From CBDBEU01 sp965204565 (GTDB lineage Bacteria; Pseudomonadota; Alphaproteobacteria; Rhizobiales; TMED25): a DNA stretch of 64,000 nt. Shown one piece after another: positions 8,634 to 18,431 of the stretch. A model generated the notes under the pieces. The model did no database searches, was not told the origin of the DNA, and saw only the letters and a program-made list of their open reading frames with translations. The translations under genes and the position numbers were made by a program. The stretch lies in NCBI GenBank assembly GCA_965204565.1, contig CBDBEU010000005.1, positions 2,118,814 through 2,182,813 on the forward strand, given 5' to 3'. Every line of letters begins with the position of its first letter. Within the stretch, counting starts at the first letter, position 1.

Positions 8634-10610
8634 ATGCAAAACAAGGATCTGGACTGGATCAGTGTCGGACGTGTGGAGGACTTGCCGGAAGGCCGGGTGA
8701 AGACGGTTACGGTGAACACCACGTCGATCTGCCTATCGCATTTTGATGGAAAATGGGCGTCGATGGACAATCGCTGTCCGCATCAGGGCGGCCCGCTGGG
8801 CGAAGGCTCAATCGAAGCCGGTGTCGACGGGCAATGCTGGATCCGCTGCCCATGGCATGGCTGGGACTTCCATCCTCTGACCGGTGCGCCTCCCGGCGGT
8901 CATGAAGACAGCGGACAGGAACTCTATCCGCTCGAAATTCGTGACGGTGAAATCTTCATCGGACTGGCACCCGAGCCGGAACATGCGCGCACGGTGAGCA
9001 ATGTGATGGCCGAGACCATGGTCAACTGGGGCGTCAAACGCGTGTTCGGCATGGTCGGGCATTCCAATCTGGGGTTGGCCGATGCGATCAGGCTGCGCAC
9101 CATAAAGGGCGATATCGGCTATGTCGGGGTGCGCCATGAGGGCGCAGCAGCCTTCGCAGCGTCGGCCTATGGTAAGCTCACCGGGCGTCCGGCGGCGTGC
9201 CTGACGATCGCGGGGCCCGGCGCCACCAATCTGTTGACCGGCATGTGGGATGCAAATGTCGACCGCGCGCCGGTGCTGGCATTGACCGGACAGGTGCAAA
9301 CCCAGGTGTTCGGACCGGGTGCCTTTCAGGATATCGATCTCAAATCGGCGTTTCACGCGGTGTCGAAGTTCTCGCAGCCGGTGCTGAACTCATCGAACCA
9401 CGCCGAGCTGATGTCGCTGGCCTGCAAGTCGGCGCTGGTTGAGCGCAATGTCTCTCATCTCATCTTTCCAGACGATGTGCAGACCATTGAGAGCGAGGCC
9501 AAGGCGGCAGGCCCGTCGGGACGGACCGGCGGTTCGGTTGTGGTTCCCTCAAACGATGATCTCGATCAGGCAGCCAGCCTGATCAACGCCGCGCGCCGGC
9601 CGGTGATCGTCATGGGACACGGGGCGGTCGAAGCGCGCGCGGCGGTCATTGGCCTTGCCGAACGTCTCGGCGCGCCGGTGATGACCACCTTCAAGGGCAA
9701 GGGGCTGATTGCCGACTCGCATCCCAATGCGGCCGGTGTGTTGGGGCGGTCAGGAACACCGATCGCCAGCTGGTTCATGAACGAGGCCGATCTGATCATC
9801 GCGCTTGGCTCGTCCTTCGCCAATCACACCGGTATCGAATCCTCCAAACCGATCATTCAGGTCGATTTCGAGCGTATGCAGCTTGGCAAGTTTCACCCGG
9901 TGCGTCTGCCGGTGTGGGGCGAGATCGGCGCGTTTTGCGAGACGATTGCGCCTGGCCTGTCGGAGCGTCAGGAGAGTGATGATCAGATTGGCGAGCTGGC
10001 CGAGCGCTGGCGCATATGGCGTGCGGAAAAGCAGACGCGTCTGGCCGAGGAGCGCGGCGAGGGGGTTCATTCAGCGGCGATCTTCGATGTGCTTTCAAGA
10101 CTCGCGCCCGAAGATGCGATTGTCGCTGTCGATGTCGGCAACAATACCTATTCGTTCGGCCGCTATTTCGAGACCAGCGGGCAGAGGGTGTTGATGTCGG
10201 GATATCTCGGCTCGATTGGTTTTGGTTTTCCCGCCGCCATGGGGGCATGGGCGGCAACCCAGGACTTTGAGGAATATGGCGGTCGCAAGGTGATCTCAAT
10301 CTCTGGCGATGGCGGTTTTGGCCAGTACCCGATGGATTTCACCACCGCCGTCAAATACTCCATGGATGTCACCCACATTCTTCTCAATAACGGCCAGCTC
10401 GGGAAGATTTCCAAGGAACAGCGGGCCGGCGAATGGCCGGTGTGGGAGACCGGTTTGAATAACCCCTCCTTTTCCGCTTTTGCGCGGCTGTGCGGCGGTC
10501 ACGGAACCAAGGTGACATCGGCCGATGCACTCGAACCGGCTATTGCCGAGGCGCTGGAACACAAAGGTCCGGCACTGGTGGAAATCATGTCGGACGCAGA
10601 ACTCGTCTGA
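8634..10610 (+). CDS. Rieske [2Fe-2S]-thiamine pyrophosphate enzyme fusion
   Basis: A single 658-residue protein with two domains not normally joined. Residues about 10-115 form a Rieske ferredoxin-type domain with both ligand boxes, CPHQGGPLG (Cys48, His50) and CPWHGWDF (Cys72, His75). Residues about 120-658 form an acetolactate-synthase/pyruvate-oxidase-type enzyme with the catalytic Glu of RHEGAAAF at 169, GPGATN, a central domain (PVIVMGHGAVEARAAV) and the TPP/Mg site GDGGFGQ at 558 with NN at 585-586. The ATG at 8634 has GGAGG five bases upstream; another in-frame ATG lies at 8601. A redox-coupled 2-oxoacid decarboxylase is a reasonable inference, but the substrate is unknown. All flanking genes within several kilobases upstream and downstream are broken. 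Confidence 0.9.
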   Translation: MQNKDLDWISVGRVEDLPEGRVKTVTVNTTSICLSHFDGKWASMDNRCPHQGGPLGEGSIEAGVDGQCWIRCPWHGWDFHPLTGAPPGGHEDSGQELYPLEIRDGEIFIGLAPEPEHARTVSNVMAETMVNWGVKRVFGMVGHSNLGLADAIRLRTIKGDIGYVGVRHEGAAAFAASAYGKLTGRPAACLTIAGPGATNLLTGMWDANVDRAPVLALTGQVQTQVFGPGAFQDIDLKSAFHAVSKFSQPVLNSSNHAELMSLACKSALVERNVSHLIFPDDVQTIESEAKAAGPSGRTGGSVVVPSNDDLDQAASLINAARRPVIVMGHGAVEARAAVIGLAERLGAPVMTTFKGKGLIADSHPNAAGVLGRSGTPIASWFMNEADLIIALGSSFANHTGIESSKPIIQVDFERMQLGKFHPVRLPVWGEIGAFCETIAPGLSERQESDDQIGELAERWRIWRAEKQTRLAEERGEGVHSAAIFDVLSRLAPEDAIVAVDVGNNTYSFGRYFETSGQRVLMSGYLGSIGFGFPAAMGAWAATQDFEEYGGRKVISISGDGGFGQYPMDFTTAVKYSMDVTHILLNNGQLGKISKEQRAGEWPVWETGLNNPSFSAFARLCGGHGTKVTSADALEPAIAEALEHKGPALVEIMSDAELV

Positions 10611-10626
10611 GACAGGAGCAACAATA

Positions 10627-11437
10627 ATGACAACAAATCCAGCGGCGAGCGCGTTTGAGGCCAGTCTGCGGGCGTGCGCTCCGGCAGATCTTGGCGGCGC
10701 GCGCCAACCTTGAGGCCGCTCCCGATGACAGCCATTCAAATCTTGGTTGGGATCGGAGCGCTCGGCAATTCAGCTCGCATCCGCTTCGCGGCAATGGCCC
10801 AGCCCAGGTGGTTGGACTGTCGTTGTCACCGCTGCTTCTGTCGCTGACCAATGGCGAGGCAAGTGAGCTTGATCTTGGCGGACTTTCCTATGGCGATGCC
10901 GAAGACTGGCTCGATCAGAAGCTCAGCAAGGCGGGCCTCAAGCCGGCATCATCGGTTGAGTTGCCTGACGACGTCGCGAATGTCGGCTCATTCGATACAG
11001 GCGGGCAGGCCGACAGGCTTGCCGCGCTTGCTGCCTGGTTCGATCTTGCACAAGATCTGCTGTCCTCGTTCGCTGAGGATAATGCGGGCATAAAGCCAGG
11101 GCCGAGCTCGGTTCGGTGCTGGCCGCATCATTTCGACATTGCCACCTATGTAGGTCTTGAGACCGGTGATTTTGAAACCGCGCGCGGTGTCGGCGTTGGC
11201 ATGTCGCCGGATGATGAGAGCTATGCCCAGCCCTATTTCTACATCAACCCTTGGGGCCGCATCTGGATGCCACCGACCTGCCGCAGCTTGCCGCTCCGGG
11301 CCACTGGCATACCAGCGGTATTTGTGGGGGCGATTGCCACTAGCAAGGAAGTTCTGAGCCTTGAGGATATCGACGCGGATATGGCGGCGTTCATCAGTGG
11401 TGCATTTGCAATTGGCCGCGACAAGCTCGGGGTGTGA
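10627..11437 (+). pseudogene. Hypothetical protein, N-terminal frameshift
   Basis: I do not recognise the family. An ATG at 10627, 17 bases after the Rieske-TPP gene, starts a frame (MTTNPAASAFEASLRA) that ends at about 10713. A frame shifted relative to it runs open from 10655 to 11437 and contains what looks like real protein (ILAARANLEAAPDDS, then GLSLSPLLLSLTNGEASEL, then SSVRCWPHHFDIATYVGLE and a C-terminal ATSKEVLSLEDIDADMAAF). One indel near 10670 would join them into a protein of about 268 residues. The spacing to the fusion gene suggests one operon, so it may have served the same pathway. It could still be translated from an internal start. Confidence 0.55.
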
Positions 11438-11443
11438 AGCGCA

Positions 11444-12169
11444 ATGGCCGCTGCTCTGACGATTGCGGTTCTGTTGGCAATTTCAGTCAAGGTGGTGCGT
11501 GTCGCTGCCGTTGCAATGCAATCACCAGCCTGCCGCATTTAGTTGCCCAGTTCCAGTCGATATCGGCGCTCACGGGCACCGGTTTTACCACGCACGAAGC
11601 AGAAATGATCGTGAACTATCCGATCCGGCGGAAGATCCTGGTTGCCCTGATGATCGTCGGTAATCTCGGTCTGGTATCTCTTGCCTCGTCCTTCATTGTC
11701 ACATTCGTCGATACCGGCCGCACCAGCGTCGATGCCACACTGGTTCAACTTGTGACAATTGTCGCCGCGGCTGGTGTGGTCTTCATATTTACGACCAACA
11801 AGGCGCTCAACCGGTCTATGTGCAAGCTCGTCGGGGCGATGCTGACCAAAGAGCCACGTCACTGGGCAAAAGACGATATTTGCCGCTGTTGCAGCTTGAT
11901 GATGGCCACAGCATAGCCGAGCATGTTTTCCACGGAGCCGGGGACTGCAATTGCTGAGCAAACTGGCGCTTGAAGAACACCGGCTGCACGCCCTTGCGTC
12001 GCGGGCGGGGAATGCCCGCGACATCACGCTCTCAACTACCGATCATCGCATCACACCGGGTGACGTGATCATCTGCTTTGGGCCCGACCGGGCGCATGAT
12101 GACTTTGAGACTTCAATGCTGGGGGGAAATTCAGTACCGGGACGAACCTCCCTGCCGGGGAACGGCTAG
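11444..12169 (+). pseudogene. TrkA-C domain membrane protein, frameshifted
   Basis: Recognised across three frames: MAAALTIAVLLAISVKVVRV (TM1, from ATG 11444), then AQFQSISALTGTGFTTHEAE and membrane segments VALMIVGNLGLVSLASSFIV and IVAAAGVVFIFTTNKALN, then LPLLQLDDGHSIAEHVFHGA, then ITPGDVIICFGPDRAHDDFE. The last part is an RCK-C/TrkA-C type ligand-binding end, typical of potassium-linked transporters and regulators. Frameshifts lie near 11520, 11900 and 11945. The intact form was probably an integral membrane protein sensing a nucleotide or ion. It is followed by the mscS relic and preceded by an antiporter relic further upstream, so the area once held several ion-homeostasis genes. Confidence 0.65.
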
Positions 12170-12228
12170 ACGATGGTCACGCACTCCCATCGGTCAATCA
12201 AGTTGGCGGCGCTCAAGGGATTGCACGC

Positions 12229-15200
12229 ATGACACTTCTCTTTGCTTCACACTGCGTGCGGGTTTTGGTAGTGCTTGTGGTGCTGGCAACAATTTCTGGC
12301 AACATCACGGCAAGTGCCCAAATGTTTGGCGCGGGCAGTGCCCCGGCCGTTGAACAACCCATTGGGATTCCCAAAGAGCTAACGCCGGAACTGGTTGACG
12401 GCATGCTGTCCCGCCTCATCGACGGGCAGATCCGTGAGCTGTTGCACAGTGAAATCATTCGCCGGGCAGATGAACAGGACAAGGCGAGTGAGACCGAAGT
12501 GGATACCTTAGCCGGCATTGAGGCGTGGCTTGTGCAGATGGCCGAGCGGATTGAAACGCGGGTGGTGCGCTGGGCCGGCGCGCTTGCTGATCTTGGATCA
12601 CGACGTGACAAGGTGGATGAGCGGATGGCGCTCGCCGAGCACGGTATTTTCGGCATGATTGCCTCCTGGCTGATCCTAGTGGCAGCTGGCGTCGTTGCCG
12701 CGCTGGCTCGAAACTGTCGAGGATTGCGGCTATTGGGACAAGGTGGTGCGCACCATCGCGCTGGGTGTGATCGAGCTTTTGCCGATCATCGCCTTTGTCG
12801 CAGCCACGCGCAGCGCCACGCTGTTTCTGCAATCAGCCCTCGGACCGCTTGTCGGTCTGGTGTGGATCTATCATGCAGGGGTTTCATATAGCTGGGCGTT
12901 CATCGTGCTGTCACGCCGCGCTTTTGCGCCGTGCGGTTTGGATCGGTGTCGCCGGCTGGCTGATTGGTGGCTTCTTCCCCAATATCGGCCTCGGATTTCC
13001 TCCCTGCCATGGTCAGCGTGGCGCTTGCCGGAACCGCGGTCACCGCATTGCTGATGGCCGCGGTCATCGGCAATCTGGGCCGCATTCGTGCCGCAGCAGC
13101 ATCGGTGTCCGATGCGCGGCCGGAAGCGGGCTCATTTGCCCGCATCATGGTCACTTCAGCGCCGGTGGTGCTGGCGCTCTATCTGCTGGGGGCATGGTTC
13201 TACTGGCTCGCCCATTGGCTGGAGCGCGGTCAACACCGGCTGAAGGGCCGCTTGGCACGCTGATGGTTCTTCTCGTGCTGCCGATCTTCGACCGCATGGG
13301 GGGAGAATTCGTGAATACGGCGGTGCGCAGCGATACCGAAGCTGCCGAGCGCTTCCGTGGTGGGTTCCGCGGTGCATGGCGTGTTGTGATCGGCATTGCC
13401 GCCATATTGGTGATTTCGGGTTTGTGGAATCTCGATCTTGTGGGCCGGGCAAAGGGGGAGAATGCTCCTGCCTGGGCGGACACGGGCTTTGATATCGTCG
13501 TCACGCTGCTGATCGTCTATTTGATCTGGCGCCTGATCAGGGCGGTGCTTCATACCGAAAAGCACGTCGCCGGCGGGGCTGAGGATGCTGACCCGTCAAG
13601 CGTTTAGGTTGCCCCGCGACTGCACACCCTGACGCCTCTGTTCCGCAACATGCTGCCCGGCTTTCTGGCGATCATCGCACTGTCGTCATTCGGGGTGGAT
13701 ATCGGTCCGCTTTTGGCGGTTGACTCAAATGGTTGCTTCAACACTTCAGTCTTTGATGGAAAGATGGAGTGTTCACGATGGGCTGCCGGCGACGTCTCTA
13801 TTTTACCGATAGCCGGAAGGCAGAGATTTGGGATCGCCGGCAGCGTGGGGAGTCGATGCGTTCGATTGGCCGCAGGTTCGATCGCAACTCATCGTCGATC
13901 TTTCCCTTGCTGTCCCGGATGGGTGGTATCCGGCCGCTGGCGCACACAAGGTCGCGTCCAGCATTGACGCATTGTGATCGAGAGGAGATCTCCGGAGGGC
14001 TTGGGGCGCAACTGTCCTTTCGTGCGATCACGCGTCAGCCGCGCGGTGGAGCGCAATGGCGGCCGTGCGGGGTATCGCGCTGCGCGGTCGGATCAGGCTG
14101 CCCGGGACCGGGCTCTGCGCCCCAGGCTGTGCAAGCTTGCTTGTCGGCGATCGCTTTGCCGGACACTATCGGGCAGGCTTTAGCGCAAGTGGTCACCTCA
14201 GCAAATCGTGGGCTGGCTGAAGCGCAGGCATCCCGACGATGAGGATGCCCGCGTGTCCCATGAGAGACCATCTATCGAGGCCTGTTCATCCGCACCCGGG
14301 CAGACCCGGGGCGTTCTGAAGAAGGAATTGCCGGCCCGTCTGCGCGCGATCCGCCGCTCCCGGCACGCCGGTCTCAAGCGCGACGGGCTCGGCCGGATCA
14401 AAGATGCGGTCTCGATCCACGAACGTCCGGCCGCCGCACGGGACCTCGCCATCCCCGGCCACCGGGAGGGGGATTCGATTGCCGGCTCTCGCGACAGTTA
14501 CATCGCAACGCTGGTCGAGCGTCAGTTCCGTTACGTGCTCCTCGCCAAGATCCCCAACAGGAACACTGACGGCGTCGTAACCGCGCTCGTCAGGCAGGTT
14601 CAGCACCTGCCGCGTGAACTGCGCGGGGCTCACCCGGGACCGGGGCAAGGAACTTGCCGGCCACAAGCGTCTCATGCTCGCGACCAACCTCGAGGTCTGC
14701 TTCTGCGATCCCCACAGTCCCCGGCAGCGCGGCACCAACGAGAACACCAACCGGCTGCTGCGACAGTACTTCCCCAAAGGCACCGGCCTGTCTATGCACA
14801 GCCGGACCAAACCCGATGACGTGGCGCGGGAACTCAATGAGCGGCGGAGAAAGACGTTGAGCCAACACTCACCTGATGAGAAGTTCGCCGAGTGTGTGGC
14901 GGCGATCCGTTGAATCGGCAGCATCGGTCGGCATTGTCGGCATCGCGGTTGGCTTTGGCGCCCAGACATTGGTACGCGATATCTTCTCGGGGATTTTCTT
15001 CCTGGTCGATGACGCGTTCCGGGTGGGTGAATATATCGAGCTCGACAGCGATCTGCGCAGCGAGGTTGAATCGATCTAGATCCGCTCATTGCAATTGCGC
15101 CATCACCGCGGAGCGGTGATCACCATACCGTTCGGCGAACTGAAACAGATCACCAACCACAATCGCGACCGGGTGGCTACAAGATGTCGTTCCGGCTTGA

Positions 15201-15582
15201 GCCGGACACTGATCCGCAGAGAGTCAAGGATCAAGAAGGTGGCCAAGACGGTCGGTGCGGAGTTTCTCGAGCATCCCGAGCATGGCGCGAAATTCCTCGA
15301 CCCGCTGAAGAGCCAGGGCGTCTACTATATCGATGACGATTCCGCGCTGGTGATCCGGGTCAAGTTCAGGTGCCAGCCGCGCGCAGTTCGTGTTGCGCCG
15401 GGAGATCTATCATCGCCAGCAGGCGATGTTTGCCGAGGAAGGCATTTATTTCGCCCGCCGCAAGGTCGAAGTGCTCAGCGCCGAAGGCGAGCCCCTTAGC
15501 GAGGAGGCCAAGGCCAGCGTTACCGATGAATTGACCGCGGCGCCATCGGCGGCTGCCCCTTCGGGCGCCAGCGCAATCTAGG
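12229..15582 (+). pseudogene. MscS-family mechanosensitive channel, frameshifted and split by IS30
   Basis: A large MscS-type channel with an N-terminal signal segment (VLVVLVVLATISGNITASA), a periplasmic helical part (ELTPELVDGMLSRLIDGQI), several membrane segments and the pore region. The pore and upper beta domain read SVGIVGIAVGFGAQTLVRD, then GIFFLVDDAFRVGEYIELD and HRGAVITIPFGEL; the C-terminus is SQGVYYIDDDSAL to SGASAI. Frameshifts lie near 12700, 12920, 13210, 15180 and 15380, and an in-frame TAG sits at about 15077. IS30 interrupts it at 13722-14916. Removing the IS rejoins LLAVAASVGIVGI in frame. MscS channels release solutes on hypo-osmotic shock; this one is dead. Confidence 0.8.
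13722..14916 (+). mobile_element. IS30-family element with degenerate transposase
   Basis: Encodes an IS30-type transposase readable across frames: N-terminal helix-turn-helix (FTDSRKAEIWDRRQRGESMR), SREVERNGG-like VSRAVERNGGRAGYRA, the WSPQQIVGWLKRRHPDDED region, and the C-terminal DDE part CDPHSPRQRGTNENTNRLLR, then YFPKGTGLSMHS and LNERRRKTLSQHSPDEKF. Ends were set from imperfect inverted repeats (GACTCAAATGGTTGC left, GATTCAACGGATCGCC right in reverse complement) and from the mscS frame, which is restored exactly by excision. Several frameshifts mean the copy cannot move by itself. Confidence 0.8.
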
Positions 15583-15737
15583 TTGGGCCGCCCTCGCCAA
15601 TCCGCTGTGCGATTGACCTGACACTGCCTCAGGGTTGGTTGTCATTCACCTCATCTTGCCGCTACACTGATCCACGCGCTGAAAAATTTCACTGATTGAG
15701 CGGGTCAGCAGCGTTCTTTTTGGTTCTTTGGGGTTTT

Positions 15738-16346
15738 ATGACGATTACCGCCGAGCCTGCCGGCACGTCCGAGCCATCGCTGGTTGCCGCATTGAAGGCG
15801 GGCGATGAAAGTGCGGCCGAAACATTGGTGCGCAACCATGCACCGTGGATGCTCACGGTTGCCCGGCAAATAACGGACAGTTCAGCGACCGCGGAGGACC
15901 GTGTTCAGGACGCCCTGATCGACGCACTGCGTAATATCGGTGATTTTGAGGAACGCTCAAGCCTGAAGAGCTGACTGCATCGCATTGTCATCAATCAGGC
16001 ATTGATGAAGCTCAGGGCCAGGCGGACCCGGAATGAATCGCCCATCGATGATTTGCTGCCGACCTTCGATGAGGCCTCGTGCCGGGTCGAAGGGACGTGG
16101 CAGTTTCTGGCAACCCCGGATCAGGTGTTCGAGAGTGCTGAGCGCCGTGAACTGGTGCATGAAAAGATCAGAGGATTGCCGGAAATTTACCGGTTGGTTC
16201 TTCAGTTGCGAGACATTGAAGAAATGACGCCGCGTGAGGTGGCCGATGCTCTGGGCTTGACCGAGACGAATGTGAAAGTCCGTCTGCACAGAGCGCGCTC
16301 GGCGCCGAAGAAGCTGCTTGAAGCTCTGCTCAGGGGAGAGTTGTGA
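15738..16346 (+). pseudogene. ECF RNA polymerase sigma factor, one premature TGA
   Basis: A sigma-70 family factor of about 200 residues. Region 2 is visible as SLVAALKAGDESAAETLVRN and VQDALIDALRNIGDFEE, and region 4 as GLPEIYRLVLQLRDIEEMT and LGLTETNVKVRLHRAR. A single TGA at 15972-15974 interrupts region 2 at LKS-stop-LHRIVINQALMK; the family has Trp there (W to stop, TGG to TGA). The frame is otherwise open from 15738 to the stop at 16344. The anti-sigma-like gene starts one base after the stop. Unless translation restarts, the regulon has lost its sigma factor. Confidence 0.8.
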
Positions 16347-16347
16347 G

Positions 16348-16659
16348 GTGACGGCACTTTTCCTCAGGCAACTGATGAGGTGGATGCGTGGCATGATGCT
16401 GAAGCACATACCGATGATGATCACCTGCGGGCAATTCGAGGATTTCATTTTCGCCTATCTGGAAGATGATCTGACGGCAAGACAGAAGTTCGTGTTTGGG
16501 CTTCACCTCAAGGTGTGCCGGGAGTGCCGCGAATATCTTGACGCCTATCGGCGCACGATTGAACTTTCCAAACAGGCGTTCGAAGACCCCGATCGACCGG
16601 TTCCGGCTGAAGTGCCGGAGGATTTGGTAAAAGCGGTACTCGACGCGCGCGATGACTGA
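16348..16659 (+). CDS. Putative anti-sigma factor with zf-HC2 zinc finger
   Basis: A small cytoplasmic protein of about 103 residues with CGQFEDFIFAYLEDDL followed by HLKVCRECREYLDAYR, giving the Cys-His-Cys-Cys pattern (C..., HxxxCxxC) of zf-HC2 anti-sigma zinc fingers. No membrane segment is evident, so it resembles the soluble partners of ECF factors. The GTG at 16348 begins one base after the sigma gene's stop, with GGGGAGAG ahead of it; an ATG 80 bases further in would also keep the finger. It is intact although its partner is broken, so it is now probably functionless or binds another sigma factor. Confidence 0.7.
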   Translation: MTALFLRQLMRWMRGMMLKHIPMMITCGQFEDFIFAYLEDDLTARQKFVFGLHLKVCRECREYLDAYRRTIELSKQAFEDPDRPVPAEVPEDLVKAVLDARDD

Positions 16660-16756
16660 GTGCAGCGCGCCGAACAGCGCGCTTGCCTGGGCGACCGGCT
16701 TCTAGCCCAAACGATGTGCGCGGGTTGCGCCGGGGAGCCGGTTGCCGGCAATCCGG

Positions 16757-17977
16757 TCACCTTGATGCCAGCCAGTCGGAGATGACGCGGGCCGCTTGTG
16801 CCGCACCATCGGCGGCATTGATTTCGCGCCTGATTTCCACGGCAGATTGACGCCATTGCGGTTCGTCGATAACCGCGCGTACACAGTTGCGGATATCTTT
16901 GGAGGTGACATTCTCCTCGGTAAAGCGCCATCCAACGCCACAGTCGGCAACACGGTCGAGGTTCCACTGCTGGTCAATATGAGTGGCAATGCCAAGAACC
17001 GGCACGCCGTAGGACAGGCACTGGTAGACCGTGCCGTTTCCACCGTGACAGACGGCGAGTGCCGCGTGCGGCAGAACATCATCAGGGGCTACGAGATCAA
17101 GACAGTGGAAGTTCCGGGGGGCCTGGCCGGGAAGTGACTGCCCGCCGGTGCTCATGACCACATCGATATCAAGTGAGCCCAGACCTTCAAACAGGCGTTG
17201 CAGGAACAGGTCGGTGCCGGTCGAGCCGATGCTGGCATAGATCAGCGGGCGGTCAGATCGTGCGGGTAGCTGCCCGGGATCGGACATCTCGCCACCTTTC
17301 CAGAAGATTGGTCCGACACGGTGGAAATTTGCCGGCAAATTGTCGCGTGTGGGGAACAGCCGGGCCAGATCGGGCAATAGGTTCAGGTCGCCGTAAATGT
17401 GTTCAATCAGGTTGGCGCGGGGCGGCAGGCCAAGGCGCTTGCGGTAGTGATTGAAGGGGCGTGCCCACATCCACGACAAAATGTCCTTTACCATGGGACC
17501 GATGGCGGCGACGGCGCGTTTTCCGATGATACGTCGCAACAAGAGCTCTTCAGGAACACTGCGGACACCATCGTAATAGTTGGTCCACAAGGTGTTCAGA
17601 ATGCTGCAATAGGGCATGCGGCGAAATTCGGCAGAGATCGACATGGTCCAGCGGAAATCGCCGACAACGAGGTCCGGCTTGACGCGATCCAGGACTTCCA
17701 GATCTGCAGCCACGCACTTTTCAAGCAACTCGCCGGAGTAGTAGTCCATCCGGGAGCGGCGCGTATAGGCCATGATGTGTTCCGGGTCAGGGGTGTAGAT
17801 CTCGTGGCGTGCAAAACCCTGTTCATCGATGAGACGCGCCCAGCCTCCGCTGGCGGCAAATTCAATCCGATGACCGGCATTTCGCAGGTGCAAAGCGATT
17901 TCGATGACCCGCGTGGTGTGTGACAGGTAATGTCCATCGCAGGCCACGAGGATCGTACAGGCGTCTGAATTACCCAT
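16757..17977 (-). CDS. GT1-family glycosyltransferase (UDP-glucuronosyl/glucosyl type)
   Basis: A soluble GT-B fold glycosyltransferase of about 406 residues. The N-terminal domain begins ILVACDGHYLSHTTRVIEIA with the usual acceptor-site His early in the chain; the C-terminal domain holds LIYASIGSTGTD and the nucleotide-sugar motif HGGNGTVYQCLSYGVPVLG followed by DQQWNLDRV. It resembles macrolide/sterol/lipid glycosyltransferases that transfer a sugar from a UDP or dTDP donor. The acceptor cannot be told from sequence. The ATG at 17977 is preferred over 17989 by the alignment of the N-terminal strand, but neither has a strong ribosome site. It stands alone, convergent with the anti-sigma gene. 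Confidence 0.8.
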   Translation of the reverse strand: MGNSDACTILVACDGHYLSHTTRVIEIALHLRNAGHRIEFAASGGWARLIDEQGFARHEIYTPDPEHIMAYTRRSRMDYYSGELLEKCVAADLEVLDRVKPDLVVGDFRWTMSISAEFRRMPYCSILNTLWTNYYDGVRSVPEELLLRRIIGKRAVAAIGPMVKDILSWMWARPFNHYRKRLGLPPRANLIEHIYGDLNLLPDLARLFPTRDNLPANFHRVGPIFWKGGEMSDPGQLPARSDRPLIYASIGSTGTDLFLQRLFEGLGSLDIDVVMSTGGQSLPGQAPRNFHCLDLVAPDDVLPHAALAVCHGGNGTVYQCLSYGVPVLGIATHIDQQWNLDRVADCGVGWRFTEENVTSKDIRNCVRAVIDEPQWRQSAVEIRREINAADGAAQAARVISDWLASR

Positions 17978-17995
17978 TCCGGGGACCATAATCAG

Positions 17996-18166
17996 TCAAG
18001 CGCGACCTTCCATGCTGCGCATGTGCCGTGTTGTGGCTGTGTGAAGGGCAAGGGGACATTGTCTGTCAGCCGAAAAGGGCAGGTATCGTTTCACAAAAAG
18101 GTGGTCCGGGCAGGTGGCCCCGGGGGCTTCAGATTGATCAACTATCGTCACGGCATTGCCAAGCAT
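17996..18166 (-). CDS. Possible small protein, unrecognised
   Basis: A 56-codon frame starting MLGNAVTIVDQSEAPG, preceded by GGTGGAGG at reasonable spacing and ending 18 bases before the glycosyltransferase start on the same strand. I see no known motif. It may be a leader or a chance frame. Bases 18185-18431 upstream hold nothing recognisable. Confidence 0.2.
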   Translation of the reverse strand: MLGNAVTIVDQSEAPGATCPDHLFVKRYLPFSADRQCPLALHTATTRHMRSMEGRA

Positions 18167-18431
18167 GTCGATGCCTGCCTCCACCTTATACGATAGCTTG
18201 ATTCATCTTCGCCATTTGCGGGTGTTGCGGTGGGTGTAAATCACCAAACTGATGATGTCGACTCCGGTCAAACCGATTGGTCCTGCGGTGGTTTTTAACC
18301 AACGGAATTGAAACGCTGCAATATCGCAGGCTTGGGTGGCGCTTGCGCGTTGACCTTCAGCGCCAACAGCCAGCTGTCGCGTTCACGAAGGGCACTTCCG
18401 GGGTTTGGCAATGATGTTGTGTCCCCTTCGG

